64,000 nucleotides of DNA, taken from assembly GCA_002452815.1 (NCBI GenBank), contig DKFM01000024.1:14984-78983 (forward strand), written 5' to 3'. Below the pieces are notes generated by a model that saw nothing but the letters and a program-made list of their open reading frames with translations, had not been told where the DNA came from and searched no databases. Made by a program: the position numbers and the translations under genes. Below, piece by piece: positions 54,141 to 63,755 of the stretch. Position 1 is the first letter of the stretch, and each line of letters starts with the position of its first letter. This DNA comes from Rhodobacteraceae bacterium UBA6796. Lineage in GTDB: Bacteria > Pseudomonadota > Alphaproteobacteria > Rhodobacterales > Rhodobacteraceae.

Positions 54141-55766
54141 TCAGTCGAGCAGCTTTGCCACGGCGCGCAGTTCGAACTTCTGGATCTTGCCGGTCGATGT
54201 TTTCGGCAGGTCGGCGAAAACGACGCGTTTGGGCGTCTTGAAACCTGCAAGACGTTCGCGGCAATAGGCCATGATTTCCTTGTCGGTGACCTCGGCGCCG
54301 TCTTTCAGTTCGACGAAGGCGCAGGGCACCTCGCCCCATTTCTCGTCGGGTTTGGCTACGACCGAGCACAGCGAAACGGCGGGGTGCGACGCGATCACGC
54401 CCTCGACCTCGACGGACGAGACATTCTCGCCGCCCGAGATGATGATGTCCTTCGCGCGGTCGGTGATCTTGATGTAGCCGTCGGGATGCATGAAGGCGAT
54501 GTCGCCCGAGCGGAACCAGCCGCCCTCGAAGGCCTCGTTCGTGGCCTGCGGGTTCTTGAAATACCCTTTCATCACCGCATTGCCGCGCATCACGATCTCG
54601 CCCAGATGCACGCCGTCGCGGGCGACTTCATGGCCACGGTCGTGCACGGTGATGGTTTCCATCATCGGCATCAGAACCCCGGTGCGGGCCTTGATCGTGG
54701 CGCGTTCGTCGCCGGTGATGCCGTCCCATTCGGGTTTCCAGTAGCAGGTGGTGGCGGGGCCGTAGACCTCGGTCAGGCCATAGACCTGGGTCACGTTGAA
54801 GCCGAGCGGCTCGATCGCGGCCAGGGTCGCGGCGGGCGGCGGGGCGCCGGCGGTGAACACCTCGACGATGTGATCGAAGGGGCGGCGGTCGCTGTCCTTG
54901 CAGTTGATGATGGTGTTCAGCACGATCGGGGCGCCGGCGAAATGGGTCACGCCCTCGTCCGCGATGGCGTCATAGATCGCCTTGGCGGTCACGTCGCGGC
55001 AGCAGACCGTCGTGCCGCCCAGCATCGGCATCATCCAGGGGTGGGTCCAGCTGTTGCAATGGAACAGCGGCACGATGGTCAGCAGCACCGGATACATCCG
55101 CATCTGCCACGAGATCGCGTTGCCCATCGTCGCCAGATAGGCGCCGCGGTGGTGATAGACCACGCCCTTGGGCTTGCCCGTGGTGCCCGAGGTGTAGTTC
55201 AGCGCGATGCTTTCCCATTCGTCCTTCGGCATGATCCAGTCGAACATCGGATCGCCCATCGCGACCAGATCCTCGTATTCCAGATAATGCCCGCCCGCCG
55301 GGAAGCCATGTTCGGGATCTGCCACTTCGATGATCTGCGGCGGCGTGCCGTGCATCTGCTTGATCGCGGCTTCGGCCAGTTTCAGGAACTGGGTGTCGAC
55401 CAGCACCATCTTCGCCTCGGAATGTTCGAAGATATAGGCGACGGTGTCGACGTCGAGCCGGGTGTTGATCGCGTTCAGGATCGCACCGCAGGCGGGCACG
55501 CCGAAATGCGCCTCAAGCTGCGGGCCGCTGTTGGGAAGGATCGCCGCCACCACATCGCCGGATTTGATGCCGCGCTGCTGCAGCGCCGAGGCCAGCTGGC
55601 TGACGCGGGCGTGAAATTCGACATAGGTCCGTTTGGTGGAGCCATAGACCATCGCGATGCGTTCGGGGAACACCTCGAGGGCGCGGTTCAGGTGCGACAG
55701 GGGCGTCAGCGGCACATAGTTCGCGGCGCATTTCTCCAGACCCGTTTCATCAGCAAGCCAACCCAT
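54141..55766 (-). CDS. Acyl-CoA synthetase (AMP-forming)
   Basis: A 541-aa adenylate-forming ligase with LNYTSGTTGKPKGVVYHHRG, the YGLTEVYGP motif, GGWFRSGDIAFMHPDGYIKITDR and the catalytic Lys in PKTSTGKIQKFELR. The closest subgroup by length and motif set is medium-chain/methylmercaptopropionate ligases (DmdB-like) and short-to-medium fatty acid ligases. It is consistent with the GST-thiolase-FadB genes nearby, though not in their operon. Substrate uncertain. Confidence 0.88.
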   Translation of the reverse strand: MGWLADETGLEKCAANYVPLTPLSHLNRALEVFPERIAMVYGSTKRTYVEFHARVSQLASALQQRGIKSGDVVAAILPNSGPQLEAHFGVPACGAILNAINTRLDVDTVAYIFEHSEAKMVLVDTQFLKLAEAAIKQMHGTPPQIIEVADPEHGFPAGGHYLEYEDLVAMGDPMFDWIMPKDEWESIALNYTSGTTGKPKGVVYHHRGAYLATMGNAISWQMRMYPVLLTIVPLFHCNSWTHPWMMPMLGGTTVCCRDVTAKAIYDAIADEGVTHFAGAPIVLNTIINCKDSDRRPFDHIVEVFTAGAPPPAATLAAIEPLGFNVTQVYGLTEVYGPATTCYWKPEWDGITGDERATIKARTGVLMPMMETITVHDRGHEVARDGVHLGEIVMRGNAVMKGYFKNPQATNEAFEGGWFRSGDIAFMHPDGYIKITDRAKDIIISGGENVSSVEVEGVIASHPAVSLCSVVAKPDEKWGEVPCAFVELKDGAEVTDKEIMAYCRERLAGFKTPKRVVFADLPKTSTGKIQKFELRAVAKLLD

Positions 55767-55890
55767 CGCGTTCCTCCTCAGTCCAAATGCATATTTCGGA
55801 CAACATGTCGTTTCCGGGCGCGATATTCGATCTGAGACAGAGGAAAGGAAAGGGGGGGCGGGGCCCGGAAACCGAGGATTACGTTACGTC

Positions 55891-56796
55891 ATGCTTTTCA
55901 GAAATGCCACCTTGCAGGCGGCTGCCGCGATCTGCGGCTATGCGCTCATCATCGGGTTCACCGACAATTATGTGCGGGTGATCGCGGCCGAAATCGGGTT
56001 GTGGCAGTTTCACCTGATGCGCTCGGTCATGGTTGCGGGGATACTGGCGCTGGCGGCTCCGGCGCTTGGGCTGCGGCTGATGCCGCGGCGTTGGGCCGGT
56101 GTCGTGGCGCGCTCGGGCGTGCATGGGGCGGCGATGCTGTGCTATTTCGGCAGCCTGGGGTTTCTGCCCGTCCCGCAGGTCGCCGCAGGCCTGTTCACCG
56201 CGCCGATCTTCGTGCTGCTGATCACGCGGCTGGTCTATCACGAACCGATCGGGCGCTACCGGATCGCGGCGGTGGCGCTGGGGTTTGCCGGGATCTTGCT
56301 GGTGCTGGGGCCGGGCAGTCAGGCGCCGATCGGGCCTGCGGCCCTGGTTCCGGTGCTGGGCGGTGCGCTCTATGCCCTGGGCAATGTGGCAACGCGCGCC
56401 TGGTGTGCGGGAGAAAGCGCGGTGACGCTGACGGCGGGGTTCTTCGCCGCGCTGGGGCTGTTCGGGGCGATCGGTCTGGGTCTGGTGGCGTGGATCGCGC
56501 CCGAGGCGGCGCCGGGTGCTGCGGGCTTCATCCTGCGCGGGCCGGTGTCGCCCTCGGGCACGGTGGTCTTCTGGGTCTTCGTGCAGGCCCTGGGGTCACT
56601 GGTCGGGGTCGGGCTGATGGTGCGGGGGTATCAGCTGGCTGATCCCTCGCGGGTGGCGGTGTTCGAATATGTCGTGCTGCCGGCCGCGGCGCTTTGGGGT
56701 TGGCTGCTGTGGGCCGAGGTGCCGGGCCTGCGCGACTGGGCGGGGATGGGGCTGATCACCCTGGCGGGGCTTTTGATTGTCTGGCGCGCCCGCTAG
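55891..56796 (+). CDS. EamA/DMT-family transporter (second)
   Basis: A 301-aa, ten-helix drug/metabolite transporter with two EamA repeats. The RMPRRWAGVVARSGVHGAAMLCYFGSLGFLPVPQ segment in the first half and LADPSRVAVFEYVVLPAAALWGWLLWAEVP in the second are typical. Substrate unknown. The sulfotransferase starts 9 bases after its stop, so they may be co-transcribed. Confidence 0.87.
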   Translation: MLFRNATLQAAAAICGYALIIGFTDNYVRVIAAEIGLWQFHLMRSVMVAGILALAAPALGLRLMPRRWAGVVARSGVHGAAMLCYFGSLGFLPVPQVAAGLFTAPIFVLLITRLVYHEPIGRYRIAAVALGFAGILLVLGPGSQAPIGPAALVPVLGGALYALGNVATRAWCAGESAVTLTAGFFAALGLFGAIGLGLVAWIAPEAAPGAAGFILRGPVSPSGTVVFWVFVQALGSLVGVGLMVRGYQLADPSRVAVFEYVVLPAAALWGWLLWAEVPGLRDWAGMGLITLAGLLIVWRAR

Positions 56797-56805
56797 GCTG
56801 TCGGG

Positions 56806-57453
56806 ATGATCGTATCGCACGGCCGCCGTTATATCTTCGTCCATATCCCGAAAACCGGCGGCACCGCACTGGCGCTGGCGCTGGAGGCACGGGCGATGGC
56901 CGACGACATTCTGGTAGGCGACACGCCCAAGGCACGCCGCCGCCGCACGCGGCTGAAGGAGGCGCGGACGGCTGGCAGGCTGTGGAAACACGCCACCCTG
57001 GCCGATGGCGTCGGGCTTTATTCCGAGGAGCAGGCGCGCGATTATTTCACCTTCACCCTGGTGCGGAACCCCTGGGACAGGCTGGTCAGCTATTACCACT
57101 GGCTGCGGGAGCAACGCTTTGACCACCCGGCGGTGGTCCTGGCGCAGGGGCTGGAGTTCAGCGCCTTCCTGCGCGCGCCACAGACGCAGGCCAGCATCGG
57201 TACGGCGCCTTATGGCAGCTATCTGCGGCTGGCGGACGGGCAGGAACAGGCGCGTGCCTTCCTGCGGCTGGAACATCTGGAGGAAGATGCCGCCCCGCTG
57301 GAGGCACATCTGGGCTTTCGGATCACCCCGCTGCCGCGCGCCAATGCCTCGGCCCGCGGGCGCGACTGGCGGCCCTATTACTGCGATGCCGATGCCGCGC
57401 TCGTCGGGCAGCTTTGTGCCGAGGATGTGGCGCGCTTCGGCTATGCCTTCTGA
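56806..57453 (+). CDS. Sulfotransferase-family protein
   Basis: A 215-aa protein with the PAPS-binding P-loop-like motif FVHIPKTGGTALALALE (5'-phosphosulfate) and the 3'-phosphate motif TLVRNPWDRLVSYYHWL. This is the short type related to carbohydrate and heparan sulfotransferases, common in marine and soil alphaproteobacteria. Acceptor is unknown. It is followed by a terminator and an inverted-repeat element. Confidence 0.85.
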   Translation: MIVSHGRRYIFVHIPKTGGTALALALEARAMADDILVGDTPKARRRRTRLKEARTAGRLWKHATLADGVGLYSEEQARDYFTFTLVRNPWDRLVSYYHWLREQRFDHPAVVLAQGLEFSAFLRAPQTQASIGTAPYGSYLRLADGQEQARAFLRLEHLEEDAAPLEAHLGFRITPLPRANASARGRDWRPYYCDADAALVGQLCAEDVARFGYAF

Positions 57454-57467
57454 ACGAAAACACGAAA

Positions 57468-57503
57468 AACGCCGGGCGCAGCCACGCCCGGCGTTCTGAT
57501 TTT
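57468..57503 (+). terminator. Terminator after sulfotransferase gene
   Basis: AACGCCGGGCG / CGCCCGGCGTT, an 11-bp perfect stem with loop CAGCCA, followed by CTGATTTT. Confidence 0.88.
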
Positions 57504-57504
57504 C

Positions 57505-57580
57505 TTGCCTCCGGCGGGAGTATTTGAGCCAAGAAGAAATGGTGTCTTCTTCTTGGTCCAAATACTCGAATTCCGACGGA
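57505..57580. repeat. Intergenic inverted-repeat element, copy 4
   Basis: GAGTATTTGAGCCAAGAAGAA (57518-57538, 21 bases) mirrors the arm at 57547-57567 with two mismatches around a loop of 8 bases; the outer CCTCCGGCGG and CCGACGGA extend it. It lies in the convergent junction between the sulfotransferase and FadB genes. Confidence 0.85.
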
Positions 57581-57590
57581 TGCTCCGGGA

Positions 57591-59777
57591 TCAGGCCGCT
57601 TTCGCCGCCTGACCGCCGCCAAAGCGGGCATAGAAGCTGTCGCCCTTGGTCGCGATGTCGCGCAGCAGGGCGGGGGTCGTGAAACGGGCGCCGTGTTTTT
57701 CGGTCAGCGCATCGCAGATCTCGGTCGCGCGGGCCGCACCGATGATGTCGAGCCAGCTGAACGGACCGCCCGACCAGGGCGCGAAGCCCCAGCCCAGAAT
57801 GGCGCCGACATCGCCTTCGCGGATATCGGTCAGAACGCCATCCTCGAAGGCGCGCACCGCTTCCAGAACCTGCGCCATCAGCAGACGGTGCTGGACCTCG
57901 TGCAGCTCGGGCTGGGTTTCAGCCTCGGGGTATTGCGCCGCCAGACCCTCCCACAGCCCGCCACGCTTGCCGTTCGCATAGCTGTAGAAGCCCGCATCGG
58001 CCTTCTTGCCCATCCGGCCCTGATCGGCCATCCAGAACAGCACCTCGTCCACCGCGCCGTCGGGGTAGGCATCGCCCATCGCGGCCTTGGTCGCCTTGGC
58101 GATCTTCACGCCCAGGTCGATCGAGGTTTCATCGACGAGTTGCAGCGGCCCCAGCGGCATGCCGACCAGTTTCGCGGCATTCTCGATCAGCGTGGGGTTC
58201 ACGCCTTCGGCCAGCATGCGGATGCCCTCGTTGATATAGGGGATGATGCAGCGGTTGGCGTAGAAGAAGCGCGCGTCGTTCACCACGATCGGGGTCTTGC
58301 GGATCTGGCGTACGAAATCGAGCGCCTTGGCCACGGCCCGGTCGCCGGTCTGTTCGCCCTTGATGATTTCCACCAGCAGCATCTTGTCGACGGGCGAGAA
58401 GAAGTGGATGCCGATGAACTGTTCGGGCCGCGCACTGGCGCGGGCCAGCATCGAGATCGGCAGGGTCGAGGTGTTGGTCGCAAAGATCGCATCGGCGGGG
58501 ATCACCGCCTCGGTCTTGGCGGTGACTTCGGCCTTGACCTTCGGGTCCTCGAACACCGCCTCGACGATCAGATCGCAGCCCGCGAGCGCGGCGTAATCGG
58601 TGGTCGCCGTAATCCGGGCCAGAACTTCGGCCTTCTTCTCTTCGGTCGATTTCTTGCGGCTGATCGCCTTGTCCAGAAGCGCGGTCGAATAGGATTTGCC
58701 TCGATCCGCGGCCTCTTGTGCCGCGTCGATCAGGACCACCTCGATCCCCGCCATGGCCGAGACATAGGCGATACCCGCGCCCATCATGCCCGCGCCTAGG
58801 ATGCCGACCTTCTTCACCGTCTCGTCACCGACGGCCGGCCGGTTCGCGCCTTTTTCCAGCGCTTCCTTGTTGATGAAGAGCGAGCGGATCATCGCGCTCG
58901 ACGACGGGTTCAGCAGCACATTGGTGAACCAGCGCGCCTCGATCTTGAGCGCCTGATCGAAGGGCACCAGCGCGCCCTCATAGACCGCCGACAGCAGCGC
59001 CTTGGCCGCCGGATAGACGCCCATCGTCTTGCCGTGCACCATCGCCGAGGCGCCGACGAAGGTCATGAAACCTGCCGGGTGATAGGGCGCGCCGCCAGGC
59101 ATTTTGTAGCCCTTGGCATCCCAGGGTTTCACGAGGTCCGCGTCCTTGGCATTCAGCACCCATTCCTTCGCCGCGGCGACCGGATCGTCGGCCACTTCGT
59201 CGATGATGCCCGCGGCCTTGGCCGCCTTCGGGTTCGACAGCTTGCCTTCCAGCAGGAAGGGGGCTGCGACCATCGCGCCCATCTTGCGCACAAGCCGGGT
59301 GGTGCCGCCCGCGCCCGGGAAGATGCCGACCATGATTTCGGGCAGGCCGATCTTGGCCTTTTCATTCGGTGCGGCAAAGATCCGGTGGGTCGACAGCGGC
59401 AGTTCCAGCCCGATGCCAAGCGCGGTGCCCGGCAGGGCGGCGGCAATCGGTTTGCCGCCTTTCAGGGTCTTCGGGTCCATGCCCGCGCGTTCGATCTTGC
59501 GCAGCACGGCATGCATCTGCATCACGCCGTTGAAGATCGCCTCGGCCCCGCCTTCGCGCATCTGCGCGATGACGTTCAGATCCATCCCCCCGGCGAAGTC
59601 CTTCTTGCCCGAGGTGATGACGACGCCTTTCACGGCCTCGTCTGCCAGTGCCTTGTCGATCATTGAATCGAGCAACGCGAAGCCTTCCAGGCTCATCACG
59701 TTCATCGACTTGTTCGGAACGTCCCAGGTGATGATGGCGACGCCATCGGCGCCTACGGCATAGGTGAAATCGGTCAT
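57591..59777 (-). CDS. fadB: Fatty-acid oxidation multifunctional protein (enoyl-CoA hydratase / 3-hydroxyacyl-CoA dehydrogenase)
   Basis: Carries out two steps of beta-oxidation. The 728-aa protein starts at ATG 59777 (MTDFTYAVGADGVAIITW). The N-terminal crotonase domain (1-290) has GKKDFAGGMDLNVI and the GTALGIGLELPLSTH oxyanion segment. The dehydrogenase has the NAD fold KVGILGAGMMGAGIAYVSAMAG (about 325-346) and FFSPVDKMLLVEII with the catalytic His segment IGIHFFSP. The thiolase gene is 11 bases upstream. Confidence 0.94.
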   Translation of the reverse strand: MTDFTYAVGADGVAIITWDVPNKSMNVMSLEGFALLDSMIDKALADEAVKGVVITSGKKDFAGGMDLNVIAQMREGGAEAIFNGVMQMHAVLRKIERAGMDPKTLKGGKPIAAALPGTALGIGLELPLSTHRIFAAPNEKAKIGLPEIMVGIFPGAGGTTRLVRKMGAMVAAPFLLEGKLSNPKAAKAAGIIDEVADDPVAAAKEWVLNAKDADLVKPWDAKGYKMPGGAPYHPAGFMTFVGASAMVHGKTMGVYPAAKALLSAVYEGALVPFDQALKIEARWFTNVLLNPSSSAMIRSLFINKEALEKGANRPAVGDETVKKVGILGAGMMGAGIAYVSAMAGIEVVLIDAAQEAADRGKSYSTALLDKAISRKKSTEEKKAEVLARITATTDYAALAGCDLIVEAVFEDPKVKAEVTAKTEAVIPADAIFATNTSTLPISMLARASARPEQFIGIHFFSPVDKMLLVEIIKGEQTGDRAVAKALDFVRQIRKTPIVVNDARFFYANRCIIPYINEGIRMLAEGVNPTLIENAAKLVGMPLGPLQLVDETSIDLGVKIAKATKAAMGDAYPDGAVDEVLFWMADQGRMGKKADAGFYSYANGKRGGLWEGLAAQYPEAETQPELHEVQHRLLMAQVLEAVRAFEDGVLTDIREGDVGAILGWGFAPWSGGPFSWLDIIGAARATEICDALTEKHGARFTTPALLRDIATKGDSFYARFGGGQAAKAA

Positions 59778-59788
59778 GTCGCCCTCCC

Positions 59789-61000
<1,212 letters not shown>

Positions 61001-61009
61001 TGGTCCTCC

Positions 61010-61642
61010 TCAGGCCCGGTCCGACGGGTTGCCGGGCATCAAATCATAGGGGTGCTTCCAGCCGGGCAGCGCCGCGATGCGGTCGAGCCAACGGCTGATG
61101 GCGGGGAACTGGTTACGGTCGAACCCGAAAGGCTCGGGGTAATACAGGTAGCCGCAGCAGGCGATGTCGGCCAAGGTCGGGCCCGTGCCCACCATCCAGT
61201 CGCGGTCTTGCAGATGTGCGTCGAGCGTCTTCAGCGCGGCCTGCGCCCGGCCCGACAACCATTTGATCGCCTCGGCGGGGCGTTTTTCTTCGGGCAGGAA
61301 ATTCATCATGAAACGCAGCGCGCCGAATTGCGAACTGCCCTTGTGGTTGTCCCAGAACAGCCAGCGCATCACCTCGGCGCGGTCTTCGGGCGCGCCCATC
61401 AACTGCCCCGTCGCCTCGGCCACATGCAGCTGGATCACGCCCGATTGCGTCAGTTTCAGATCGCCCTCGACGAAAACCGGCGCTTCGCCCATTTCGTTCA
61501 GCGCCAGATAATCGGGGCTGCGGGTGGCGCCATTGAAGAAATCCACGAAGACCGGCTGCCAGTCATAGCCCGTCAGCGCCATCGTCAGCGCCGCCTTGTA
61601 GGCGTTGCCCGATTCCCCGAAACAGTAAAGCTGTGCGGTCAT
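61010..61642 (-). CDS. Glutathione S-transferase-family protein
   Basis: A 210-aa GST with an N-terminal thioredoxin-fold domain (YCFGESGNAYKAALTMALTGYDW... NEMGEAPVFVEGD... LTQSGVIQLHVAE) and a C-terminal helical domain (GTGPTLADIACCGYL with the N-capping Asp). It is the first gene of the GST-fadA-fadB operon, with GGAGG 8 bases before its ATG. It may handle reactive acyl or electrophilic intermediates; the actual substrate is unknown. Confidence 0.88.
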   Translation of the reverse strand: MTAQLYCFGESGNAYKAALTMALTGYDWQPVFVDFFNGATRSPDYLALNEMGEAPVFVEGDLKLTQSGVIQLHVAEATGQLMGAPEDRAEVMRWLFWDNHKGSSQFGALRFMMNFLPEEKRPAEAIKWLSGRAQAALKTLDAHLQDRDWMVGTGPTLADIACCGYLYYPEPFGFDRNQFPAISRWLDRIAALPGWKHPYDLMPGNPSDRA

Positions 61643-61758
61643 TGGATCCCTCCCAAGATCAGAGTCATATTGTCATGAATTGACGCGCGCGTAAGGGGCG
61701 CAGGGCCTTCGTTGCGCAACGTCACGACGGTGTGCCGCTGCGTCCATCGTGGGGATTT

Positions 61759-61953
61759 GAGTATTTTTGCCAAGAAGAAGTTAGGGCGATACGAAGAATT
61801 AACCATGTGCTGCCAGGCTTGCCGGGCGGAACAGGCTGGAGAGCCGATGGCCGCCCAAGGAGAAGTCGCCCCGGCGGCGGAGTGAAGCTCTCATAATGGG
61901 TCCGCGTGGCCCCCGCTGCCGGGGCGCATCGGGCGTCTTCTTGGCAAAATACT
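61759..61953. repeat. Intergenic inverted-repeat element, copy 5 (arms 150 bp apart)
   Basis: GAGTATTTTTGCCAAGAAG (61759-61777) is mirrored by CTTCTTGGCAAAATACTC (61937-61954), with only a one-base difference in the T run. The arms match the core of copy 4 but are separated by about 160 bases. Confidence 0.8.
61821..61926 (+). ncRNA. Glycine-riboswitch-like aptamer (orphan, possibly degenerate) with terminator-like hairpin
   Basis: GGCGGAACAGGCTGGAGAGC (61825-61844), then CCGCCCAAGGAGAAG (61851-61865), then GAAGCTCTCA (61884-61893) and TGGGTCCGCG follow the conserved order of a glycine aptamer (GGAGAG, CCGAAGGAGCAA, CUCUCAGG..GGACAG). GAGAGC pairs with GCTCTC, and GCGGAAC with GGTCCGC. GCCGCC and GGCGGC form an inner stem. 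The GG after CUCUCA is missing. A GCCCC/GGGGC hairpin follows at 61909-61925. No + strand gene is nearby. Confidence 0.35.
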
Positions 61954-61981
61954 CAGGCCCGCATGACCGACCGCGCGGCCC

Positions 61982-62194
61982 TCAGGCCTTGCGCGCGTCC
62001 AGTTCCGCCTTGAACAGCCGTAGCCGCGCGGTCAGGTTTTCGTGGTGGGTGACCGAGTTGAAATGTTCGAACAGGAAGGTCAGCGCCTCGTCGGTGCTGA
62101 TCCCGGCCTCGGTCGCGAAACGGTGCAATGTGCGATAGGCGTCGTTGGTCAGGGCCACCGGAAAGCGGCGGGTCAGGCGCAGGCGTTTGGGCAT
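61982..62194 (-). CDS. Small basic protein, ribbon-helix-helix-like
   Basis: A 70-aa protein, MPKRLRLTRRFPVALTNDAY..., with a basic start, then a short strand and two helices (DAYRTLHRFATEAGIS; DEALTFLFEHFN), a layout seen in small ribbon-helix-helix DNA-binding proteins. No named family recognised. Its start overlaps the stop of the GFA gene by one base (TGATG), so they are translated together. Could be a co-expressed regulator. Confidence 0.6.
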   Translation of the reverse strand: MPKRLRLTRRFPVALTNDAYRTLHRFATEAGISTDEALTFLFEHFNSVTHHENLTARLRLFKAELDARKA

Positions 62195-62640
62195 CAGTCT
62201 TCCCTGGATTGGTATGAGGTGACATGGGCGACCAGCGCGGCCTGGGTTTCGAACCGGGGCCGGTCGGTCATATGGTCAAGCCAGCCGAGGCGGGATTCCG
62301 CGCCGGTTTCGAACAATGGTTCGGGGCGGAAGTCGGGGGTGAAGCAGCCCGCCATGATCTCGATCCCTTCGGCGTCGCGGTAATAGAGCGGTGTGCCGCA
62401 GGTCGGACAGAACCCGCGCCAGGCCAGGTTCGAACTGGCCCATTCGCGGGCGGTACCATGCCAGGTCACGCGATCCGCGGGCACCTGAAACAGCGGTGCG
62501 AAGGCGTTGCCGGTGGCGCGTTGGCACATCCGGCAATGGCAGATCCCGTAATCGGCGGGGCCTGCAGAGATGGTGAACCGCACGGCGCCGCACTGGCATC
62601 CGCCACGGGCCTGCGGGTAATCGCGTTCAAAGCGGCGCAT
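62194..62640 (-). CDS. GFA-family (glutathione-dependent formaldehyde-activating/CENP-V-like) protein
   Basis: A 148-aa zinc protein. Cys motifs are GGCQCGAVRF, CHCRMCQRATG and CPTCGTPLY, the pattern of GFA/CENP-V domains that bind two zinc ions. In some species such a protein joins glutathione and formaldehyde; most members, including this one, have no proven reaction. Coupled with the 70-aa gene downstream. Confidence 0.87.
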   Translation of the reverse strand: MRRFERDYPQARGGCQCGAVRFTISAGPADYGICHCRMCQRATGNAFAPLFQVPADRVTWHGTAREWASSNLAWRGFCPTCGTPLYYRDAEGIEIMAGCFTPDFRPEPLFETGAESRLGWLDHMTDRPRFETQAALVAHVTSYQSRED

Positions 62641-62733
62641 CGGAGCCTCCGGTTTTCAGGCAGGTTAGGGCGCGGCGCGGGGTTGCACCAGAGGAAAGGG
62701 ATCTGCCTGCCGTCATCCGTATCGGCGGGGGGC

Positions 62734-63651
62734 TCAGGCCGGATCGGCAAGGGGGCCGTTCTCCGCCAGGGCCGCCCGTTGCCGGCGTTGCAACAGGGCG
62801 CCGAGCTTTCGAAACACCTCTGCGCGCGCGGAGCCGGGGCGCCAGGCTAGGACCACGCGACGGGGGCAGGCATCGGGGAGGGGGGTCAGGCGCACCTGCT
62901 CTGCCCCGGCCACCCCGGCGGTCACCGCGAGGTCGGGCAGGAGCGTGACGCCCAGCCCTTCCGAGACCATGGCGATCAGGGTGGTCAGGCTGGTTGCGGC
63001 GAAACTGTCTTCGGCGGTCACGATGCGCCCCGGATAGGCCTCGAGTGCGTGGCGCTGCAGGCAGTGGCCTTTTTCCAGCAGCATGAGCTGCCCGCTCTGG
63101 GTCAGCGCGTCGGGCCCTTGCGGGGCGGGCCAGTGCGCGGGGGAGGCCAGATGATAGCCATCTTCGAACAAAGGCAGGATTTCCAGCGCGCCGGTCTCGA
63201 AGGGCAGGGCGATCAGGATCAGGTCGAGCCGCCCCGCATTGAGGCCCTCGATCAGGCTCTCGGTCATTTCCTCGCGCAGGTAGACGCGCAGATCCGGGAA
63301 GGCGCGGCGGATTGCGGGCAGTGCGCGCGGCAGCAGGTAAGGCCCGATGGTGGGGATCGAGCCGAGCTTCAGATCACCCTCGAACGGGTTGCGATGGGTC
63401 TGCGCCAGCGTTTCGATTTCGGCGGCATCCAGCAACAGGCGCCGGGCGCGGGCGGTGATCTCTGTGCCGACGGGGGTCAGCATGACGCTGCGCCGGGTCC
63501 GTTCGATCAACTGCACGCCAAGACGGTCTTCCAGTTCCTTGATCCCGGCGCTGAGGGTCGGCTGGGTGACAAAGCAAAGGTCCGCGGCGCGCGAGAAATT
63601 CAGCGTCTCTGCGACGGCGGTCAGGAAACGCAGCTGGCGGAGCGTTACCAT
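62734..63651 (-). CDS. oxyR: OxyR-type LysR regulator lacking the usual second redox Cys
   Basis: A 305-aa LysR regulator, N-terminal HTH (LRQLRFLTAVAETLNFSRAADLCFVTQPTLSAGIKELE). The peroxidatic Cys197 is in LLEKGHCLQRHALEAY, matching E. coli Cys199 in GHCLRDQAM. The resolving position, +9, is Tyr206 instead of Cys. Other Cys are 26 and 262. It is divergent from a peroxiredoxin gene, with an OxyR-type ATAG-N7-CTAT site next to its start. Confidence 0.9.
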   Translation of the reverse strand: MVTLRQLRFLTAVAETLNFSRAADLCFVTQPTLSAGIKELEDRLGVQLIERTRRSVMLTPVGTEITARARRLLLDAAEIETLAQTHRNPFEGDLKLGSIPTIGPYLLPRALPAIRRAFPDLRVYLREEMTESLIEGLNAGRLDLILIALPFETGALEILPLFEDGYHLASPAHWPAPQGPDALTQSGQLMLLEKGHCLQRHALEAYPGRIVTAEDSFAATSLTTLIAMVSEGLGVTLLPDLAVTAGVAGAEQVRLTPLPDACPRRVVLAWRPGSARAEVFRKLGALLQRRQRAALAENGPLADPA

Positions 63652-63653
63652 TG

Positions 63654-63668
63654 ATAGATTCCTTCTAT
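63654..63668. promoter_or_regulatory. OxyR operator candidate (ATAG-N7-CTAT)
   Basis: ATAG (63654-63657)-N7-CTAT (63665-63668) matches half of the four-part OxyR consensus exactly. The next two elements at the same spacing (AACG, CAAT) are poor matches. It overlaps the oxyR ribosome site (AAGGAA on the - strand) and lies just before the peroxiredoxin -35. Confidence 0.6.
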
Positions 63669-63672
63669 AATT

Positions 63673-63702
63673 TTGAACGTTATATTCAATTTCAACTATA
63701 AA
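63673..63702 (+). promoter_or_regulatory. Peroxiredoxin promoter
   Basis: TTGAAC (63673-63678), an 18-base spacer and TATAAA (63697-63702) form a good sigma-70 promoter, 54 bases before the ATG. The OxyR site ends 5 bases before the -35, a typical place for activation. Confidence 0.6.
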
Positions 63703-63755
63703 TATCCAGTCGCTATCTGTGGGTCATCGAAACACTGACACAAAGGACCGCAGAA

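Larger units (their letters stand above)
61643..61981. other. 339-bp intergenic region with long inverted repeat and an RNA-like element
   Basis: No gene is supported. It holds the promoter of the GST operon at its left end, then an inverted repeat at 61759 and 61935 that encloses a riboswitch-like sequence at 61821-61907 and a GC hairpin. Details are in the next entries. Confidence 0.6.

Noticed and set aside
61896-62138. 80-residue + strand open frame after the riboswitch-like RNA
   Set aside because: It overlaps the 70-aa - strand gene, has no ribosome site and looks like its shadow, so it is not a convincing target gene of the RNA.
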